This document shows positions 39,472 through 42,411 of a DNA stretch of 42,411 nucleotides, one piece after another. Made by a program: the position numbers and the translations under genes. Each line of letters begins with the position of its first letter. Within the stretch, counting starts at the first letter, position 1. The notes below the pieces were generated by a model. That model was not told the origin of the DNA. It searched no databases and saw only the letters and a list, made by a program, of their open reading frames with translations. The DNA lies in assembly GCF_003851045.1 (NCBI RefSeq), contig NZ_BFBX01000031.1, forward strand, positions 18,299-60,709. The letters run 5' to 3'. This DNA is from Paenibacillus sp. 598K. Its GTDB lineage: Bacteria; Bacillota; Bacilli; Paenibacillales; Paenibacillaceae.

Positions 39472-39783
39472 TTAGTTTTCGACAGCTGCGGCGACTGGCG
39501 CCACATCAACCGGGTACACGCTCACTTTTTTGCGATCGCGGCCCCAGCGTTCAAACTTGACCACGCCTTCCACTTTGGCGAACAAGGTATCGTCTTTGCC
39601 GATGCCTACGTTGTTGCCTGGGTGGATCTTCGTTCCGCGCTGGCGGAACAAAATGCTGCCGGCCGTTACCGTCTGGCCGTCCGCACGCTTCGCGCCAAGA
39701 CGTTTCGATTGGCTGTCGCGTCCGTTCTTCGTCGAGCCCACGCCTTTTTTGGAGGCGAAGAGCTGAAGATTCAGTTTCAACAT
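39472..39783 (-). CDS. rpmA: 50S ribosomal protein L27 with cleavable N-terminal extension
   Basis: 103-residue L27. The N-terminus [20 protein letters not shown] carries the Firmicute extension that Prp removes between Phe and Ala ([10 protein letters not shown]), exposing the mature end that reaches the peptidyl-transferase centre. [16 protein letters not shown] and [14 protein letters not shown] are typical. The C-terminus is slightly extended ([10 protein letters not shown]). ATG 39783 has AAGGAGGG upstream; the long open frame before it overlaps prp and is not used. Confidence 0.97.
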   Translation of the reverse strand: MLKLNLQLFASKKGVGSTKNGRDSQSKRLGAKRADGQTVTAGSILFRQRGTKIHPGNNVGIGKDDTLFAKVEGVVKFERWGRDRKKVSVYPVDVAPVAAAVEN

Positions 39784-39799
39784 GGTGGTTTCCCTCCTT

Positions 39800-40135
39800 C
39801 TATCTCGAATGTTCGTGAATGACGACAAATCTGCCGTACGATTGTTGGATCGTCTCCAGCATGACGCGCATCGACTCGAGCAGCAGCTGAACCTGGGCAT
39901 CCGTCTCCGGCGAACCGGTCTCCGGAACATCCGAGGACAACCAGCCGTTCTTCATCGATGCGGGCAACACGACGCCGGTCAAGGCCTCGATGCTGTTCAC
40001 CGTCCCCACCGATATCGCAGATACGCCGGCGCAGACGATATCCTTGCCTGCCCGCGCATACTTCGCATGTCCCTCAATGGTAAATGCCGCAATCGTCTTG
40101 TCAGCCTGACGACGCTCGAAGGTAACCTGTATCAT
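39800..40135 (-). CDS. prp: Ribosomal-processing cysteine protease Prp
   Basis: 111-residue YsxB/Prp family protein. The catalytic pair is visible: His in EGHAKYA (about residue 22) and Cys in [10 protein letters not shown] (about residue 34). Prp cleaves the N-terminal extension of L27, encoded immediately downstream, and lies between rplU and rpmA as in other Firmicutes. Gap to rpmA is 16 bases and to rplU 14 bases. Confidence 0.95.
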   Translation of the reverse strand: MIQVTFERRQADKTIAAFTIEGHAKYARAGKDIVCAGVSAISVGTVNSIEALTGVVLPASMKNGWLSSDVPETGSPETDAQVQLLLESMRVMLETIQQSYGRFVVIHEHSR

Positions 40136-40149
40136 CAGCCGCTCCTCGC

Positions 40150-40461
40150 TTACGCTTGGATTTTGCCGATGGTTACTTTCGAATACGGTTGACGATGACC
40201 TTGCTTGCGACGGTAGTTTTTCTTCGGCTTGTATTTATACACGATGACCTTTTGGCCTTTGCCGTGCTTCTCGACGGTTGCCGAGACGCTTGCGCCGGCT
40301 ACCAGCGGAGCGCCTGTTACAAGGCCTTCGCCATTGGATACGGCCAACACGCGATCAAACGTGATGCTGTCGCCTGCTGTGGCGTCCAATTTCTCGATGT
40401 AGAGTACATCGCCTTCTTGAACTTTGTATTGCTTGCCGCCTGTCTCAATAATTGCGTACAT
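40150..40461 (-). CDS. rplU: 50S ribosomal protein L21
   Basis: 103-residue L21. N-terminus [20 protein letters not shown], and the Lys-rich [20 protein letters not shown] segment (about residues 73-92) with the L21 signature. Length matches the family. AGGAGG lies about 8 bases before the start, adjoining the leader structure. Confidence 0.98.
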   Translation of the reverse strand: MYAIIETGGKQYKVQEGDVLYIEKLDATAGDSITFDRVLAVSNGEGLVTGAPLVAGASVSATVEKHGKGQKVIVYKYKPKKNYRRKQGHRQPYSKVTIGKIQA

Positions 40462-40470
40462 GGATGGTGC

Positions 40471-40582
40471 ACCTCCTCATGTCTAAGACTCGCCTGATTC
40501 AAGGTGGCTGCGACAGATGCCGCCGCGCTTGCATACCCGACCGGAGCGGTTGTAGCATGACTAGCTTGGGTACTAGACACAC
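40471..40582 (-). ncRNA. L21-type leader of the rplU operon
   Basis: About 110 bases between the transcription start and the rplU ribosome site. A closing stem TGTCTA / TAGACA (40579-40574 with 40485-40480) encloses a structured GC-rich region (with CTAGTACCCAAGCTAG and CCGCTCCGGTCGGG) and ends next to the AGGAGG. The position and layout fit the L21 leader motif known from Bacillus, presumably for autoregulation by L21. Identification is by place and shape, not by alignment. Confidence 0.6.
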
Positions 40583-40588
40583 TGGAGT

Positions 40589-40617
40589 ATTATAGCATAG
40601 GGCTATTCCAATATCAA
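40589..40617 (-). promoter_or_regulatory. Sigma-A promoter of rplU-prp-rpmA
   Basis: TTGATA (40617-40612), a 17-base spacer and TATAAT (40594-40589) preceded by TGC (extended -10) on the minus strand. Strong promoter, as expected for a ribosomal operon. Confidence 0.9.
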
Positions 40618-40628
40618 GAGCTGGAACA

Positions 40629-40676
40629 ACAAAAAACAGGCCGATGCAATGGCCGCAGCAACTGCTCATGCCTGTT
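40629..40676 (-). terminator. Rho-independent terminator downstream of rng
   Basis: Outer stem AACAGGC / GCCTGTT with an inner hairpin region, followed on the minus strand by TTTTTTG. It ends 24 bases after the rng stop, just ahead of the rplU promoter. Confidence 0.8.
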
Positions 40677-40699
40677 CATCCTCGCGCAAGCTCGATCCG

Positions 40700-41971
40700 C
40701 TACTTGCGCGGGCTGCCTGCGCGCTCCCGCAAGCCGGGTCCGTTGTACAGCTTTCCGCGCCCGCGGCAAGACGCACAGGTTTCCAGCAAGGCGCCAAGCG
40801 CATTTTCCCGCTTCTTTTGGCGCGTCATCTCCAGCAGCCCAAGCCTCGTCCAGCCGAGGATATGACTCTGCGCCTTGTCCTTGGCCAGCTCCTGCTCCAG
40901 CAATTGCTTGACCGCGTTGCGATGCTGCTCCTGCTCCATATCGATGAAGTCGATCAGGACGATGCCCCCCGTATCGCGCAGTCGCAGCAGTCTGGCAATT
41001 GCAACGGCGGCCTCGAGATTCGCGTGGTATACCGTATCCTCCAGCATGTGCGTGCCGACAAACTTGCCCGTGTTCACATCGATGACGGTCAGCGCTTCGG
41101 TCTGATCCCACACCAGCTCGCCGCCCGAAGGCAGACGCACCCGACGCGCATAGGCGCGCTCAAGCTGCTCCAGCACGCCGAAGCGGGCGAGCATGTCGTC
41201 CGGCTCCTCATAACGTCTCAGCGACGACGTCCCGCCATCGGGGCGAAGGCGCAGCATCGCGGCGATGCTCGCATATGTCTCCGCATCGTCGATCCAGACC
41301 TCGTCGGCCTGACGCGATATCAGATCGGCGACGACGCGCTGCGGCAGCGTATTGCCGCCATACAGCTCGGCAGGCGCTTCTGCGTGCCCCGCAGTCTGGC
41401 GGATCGTCGTCCATGTCTCTCTCAGACTCGCTACCTCCTGCTGCAGCTCATCAAGCGCAGCCTCAAGGGCAACCGTTCGGATGATCAGTCCCTCGCCAGG
41501 ACGGCGCAGCCGCTCCCCCGCTGTCCGGAGCCGCTCGCGCGCTTCCTCTGGCGAGATTTTGCGGGAGACGCCGACATAGTCTGCCTCCGGCATATACACC
41601 ATGCAGCGGCCCGGCAAGGCGATATTCGTCGTCACCCTCGCCCCCTTGCCGTCGATCGGCTCCTTCGTAATCTGCACGATCAGCTGCTGCCCCGCCCGCA
41701 CCAGCTCGGTAATGGATGGTTTGGGTCCGCCGCGATCTGCGCGATTCGGCTCCAGCAGCTCGTCGATGAACAGGAAGGCGTTTTTGCCCTGGCCGATGTC
41801 GACGAACGCCGCTTGCATACCTGGCAGCACATTGACGACCCGGCCTTTATAGATATTGCCTTCGCTTTGCTTACCGCCCGGACGGTCGATATCGGTCTGC
41901 ATGACCTGTCCATCCTCCAGCAACGCCAAGACGGTATAGTCTGTTTCTTTATGGATCAGCATTTGCTTCAT
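40700..41971 (-). CDS. rng: Ribonuclease G/E family endoribonuclease
   Basis: 423-residue RNase G-type enzyme. S1 domain near the N-terminus (GNIYKGRVVNVLPGMQAAFV and DIGQGKNAFLF), the 5'-sensor/RNase H-like part, the catalytic Asp pair in TVIDVNTGKFVG and IVLIDFIDME (about residues 300-345), and the zinc-link CASCRGRG (about 403-410) used for dimerisation. Length resembles RNase G (about 490) without the RNase E C-terminal scaffold. Start ATG 41971 has AGGTGA about 10 bases upstream; ATG 41962 is the alternative. It lies between spoIVFB and rplU, the usual Paenibacillaceae/Clostridia arrangement to my knowledge. Confidence 0.94.
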   Translation of the reverse strand: MKQMLIHKETDYTVLALLEDGQVMQTDIDRPGGKQSEGNIYKGRVVNVLPGMQAAFVDIGQGKNAFLFIDELLEPNRADRGGPKPSITELVRAGQQLIVQITKEPIDGKGARVTTNIALPGRCMVYMPEADYVGVSRKISPEEARERLRTAGERLRRPGEGLIIRTVALEAALDELQQEVASLRETWTTIRQTAGHAEAPAELYGGNTLPQRVVADLISRQADEVWIDDAETYASIAAMLRLRPDGGTSSLRRYEEPDDMLARFGVLEQLERAYARRVRLPSGGELVWDQTEALTVIDVNTGKFVGTHMLEDTVYHANLEAAVAIARLLRLRDTGGIVLIDFIDMEQEQHRNAVKQLLEQELAKDKAQSHILGWTRLGLLEMTRQKKRENALGALLETCASCRGRGKLYNGPGLRERAGSPRK

Positions 41972-42012
41972 CTTCTGCCGTTCACCTGCCCATGGTCCCT
42001 GCGAACCGGATG

Positions 42013-42050
42013 CTCGGCCCGATTGGGCCGAGTGATCTGCCCAGGGGCAG
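42013..42050 (-). other. Two hairpins between spoIVFB and rng
   Basis: CTCGGCCC-loop-GGGCCGAG (42013-42032) and CTGCCC-AG-GGGCAG (42037-42050), both perfect. No T run follows either, so they are not typical terminators; an mRNA processing or stability role in the spoIVFB-rng transcript is possible. Confidence 0.6.
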
Positions 42051-42064
42051 ACGCTAACCCTATT

Positions 42065-42411
42065 TTACCGCAAAAGCTCGCGGACTTCACGCCCCGGCTG
42101 CCCATTCGTCAAGTAGCCCTCGACGAGCCGGTTCTCCGGCAGCACCAACAGCTCCCGACCCGGTCCGCCCTGTACGTAGATCAGGTGGTAATGGTTGCGG
42201 CGCAGCAGCCGCAGGATATCCAGCACCGAGCTGCCGCCGCTGACGATGATCGGCTTCGCTGGCTCTCCTCCGCGCAGCCGCCGCTCCGCCGTATCATTGC
42301 GCCTCATCAGGAAGCGGATGAACAGAAACGACAGGTTGCGATAATGATGCCAATTGGTCAATAGCAAAAACATGCCGATCACCAGCAGGTTCATCTGCAG
42401 ACCCCCGCCCC
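42065..42411 (-). CDS. spoIVFB: C-terminal part of SpoIVFB-like M50 membrane metalloprotease, 5' end outside the window
   Basis: About 115 codons, open to the right edge. It contains one hydrophobic segment (MNLLVIGMFLLLTNW) followed by a basic turn (FLFIRFLMRRN) and a CBS-like domain (PIIVSGGSSVLDILRLLRRN, then HYHLIYVQGG and LPENRLVEGYL). This is the layout of the last helix and CBS domain of SpoIVFB, the intramembrane protease that processes pro-sigma-K. The catalytic HExxH and NPDG-type motifs would be outside the window. An internal ATG at 42394 could be mistaken for the start. The position next to rng, rplU and rpmA also fits spoIVFB. A related M50 protease of other function is the alternative. 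Confidence 0.68.
   Translation of the reverse strand, partial: GGGLQMNLLVIGMFLLLTNWHHYRNLSFLFIRFLMRRNDTAERRLRGGEPAKPIIVSGGSSVLDILRLLRRNHYHLIYVQGGPGRELLVLPENRLVEGYLTNGQPGREVRELLR

Noticed and set aside
40649..42364. 571-codon open frame on the plus strand opposite rng and spoIVFB
   Set aside because: It covers two recognisable minus-strand genes, a gap with hairpins and the rng start region; composition is shadow-like.
42065..42394. A complete 109-residue gene starting at 42394
   Set aside because: The frame stays open to the window edge without a ribosome site at 42394, and the content is the tail of an M50 protease, so it is treated as partial.

Overview
The window reads as a chromosomal core segment of an endospore-forming Firmicute of the Paenibacillaceae type (Paenibacillus/Cohnella-like). 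This rests on protein character, GC-rich coding sequence, consensus sigma-A promoters and purine-rich ribosome binding sites, sporulation genes (spoIVFB, spo0B, safA, bofC, spoVB, a SpoIID-domain gene) and a gene order that follows the Bacillus subtilis spo0B-obg-pheA ... ruv-queA-tgt-yajC ... recJ-apt-rel-dtd-hisS-aspS-rarA region. The species assignment is inference; no 16S or plasmid/phage marker is present. I saw no tRNA, rRNA, IS element, prophage or CRISPR array.

Nearly everything is on the minus strand, so the biological order runs from the right edge to the left. Right end (42.4-37.2 kb): the tail of spoIVFB, an RNase G gene, the rplU-prp-rpmA ribosomal operon behind an L21-type leader, then spo0B-obg. 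Next (37.0-32.5 kb): pheB-hom-thrB-pheA-ilvE, an amino-acid operon for threonine precursors, phenylalanine and branched-chain amino acids. Then (32.3-30.0 kb) two sporulation genes, a repeat-rich SafA-like coat protein and bofC behind a sigma-G-like promoter. From 29.9 to 23.1 kb lies ruvC-ruvA-ruvB-(SpoIID-domain gene)-queA-tgt-yajC, which combines Holliday junction processing, queuosine modification of tRNA and a Sec accessory protein. A complete seven-gene mrp Na+/H+ antiporter operon follows (22.9-17.1 kb).

The middle (17.0-12.2 kb) is the most rearranged part: yrzE and spoVB are on the plus strand, and yrbG, an ArsB/NhaD-like transporter and comN on the minus strand. Compared with B. subtilis, secDF is missing from its usual place beside comN, while mrp and the transporter are inserted.

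The left third holds a cation-diffusion-facilitator-like gene that has lost its zinc-site residues, recJ, apt, rel, dtd, a newly noticed 53-residue ORF, and the T-box controlled hisS-aspS-tcdA unit, ending in rarA, which is cut by the left edge. Rel (ppGpp), Apt, Obg and Spo0B connect nutrient sensing with entry into sporulation; SpoIVFB and BofC belong to the pro-sigma-K checkpoint.

I found no clearly novel multi-gene system. The best leads are the zinc-site-less CDF protein, a T-box whose likely specifier reads Asp rather than His, a membrane-anchored Spo0B, the SpoIID protein with SH3-like insertions, the missing secDF and the small ORF.
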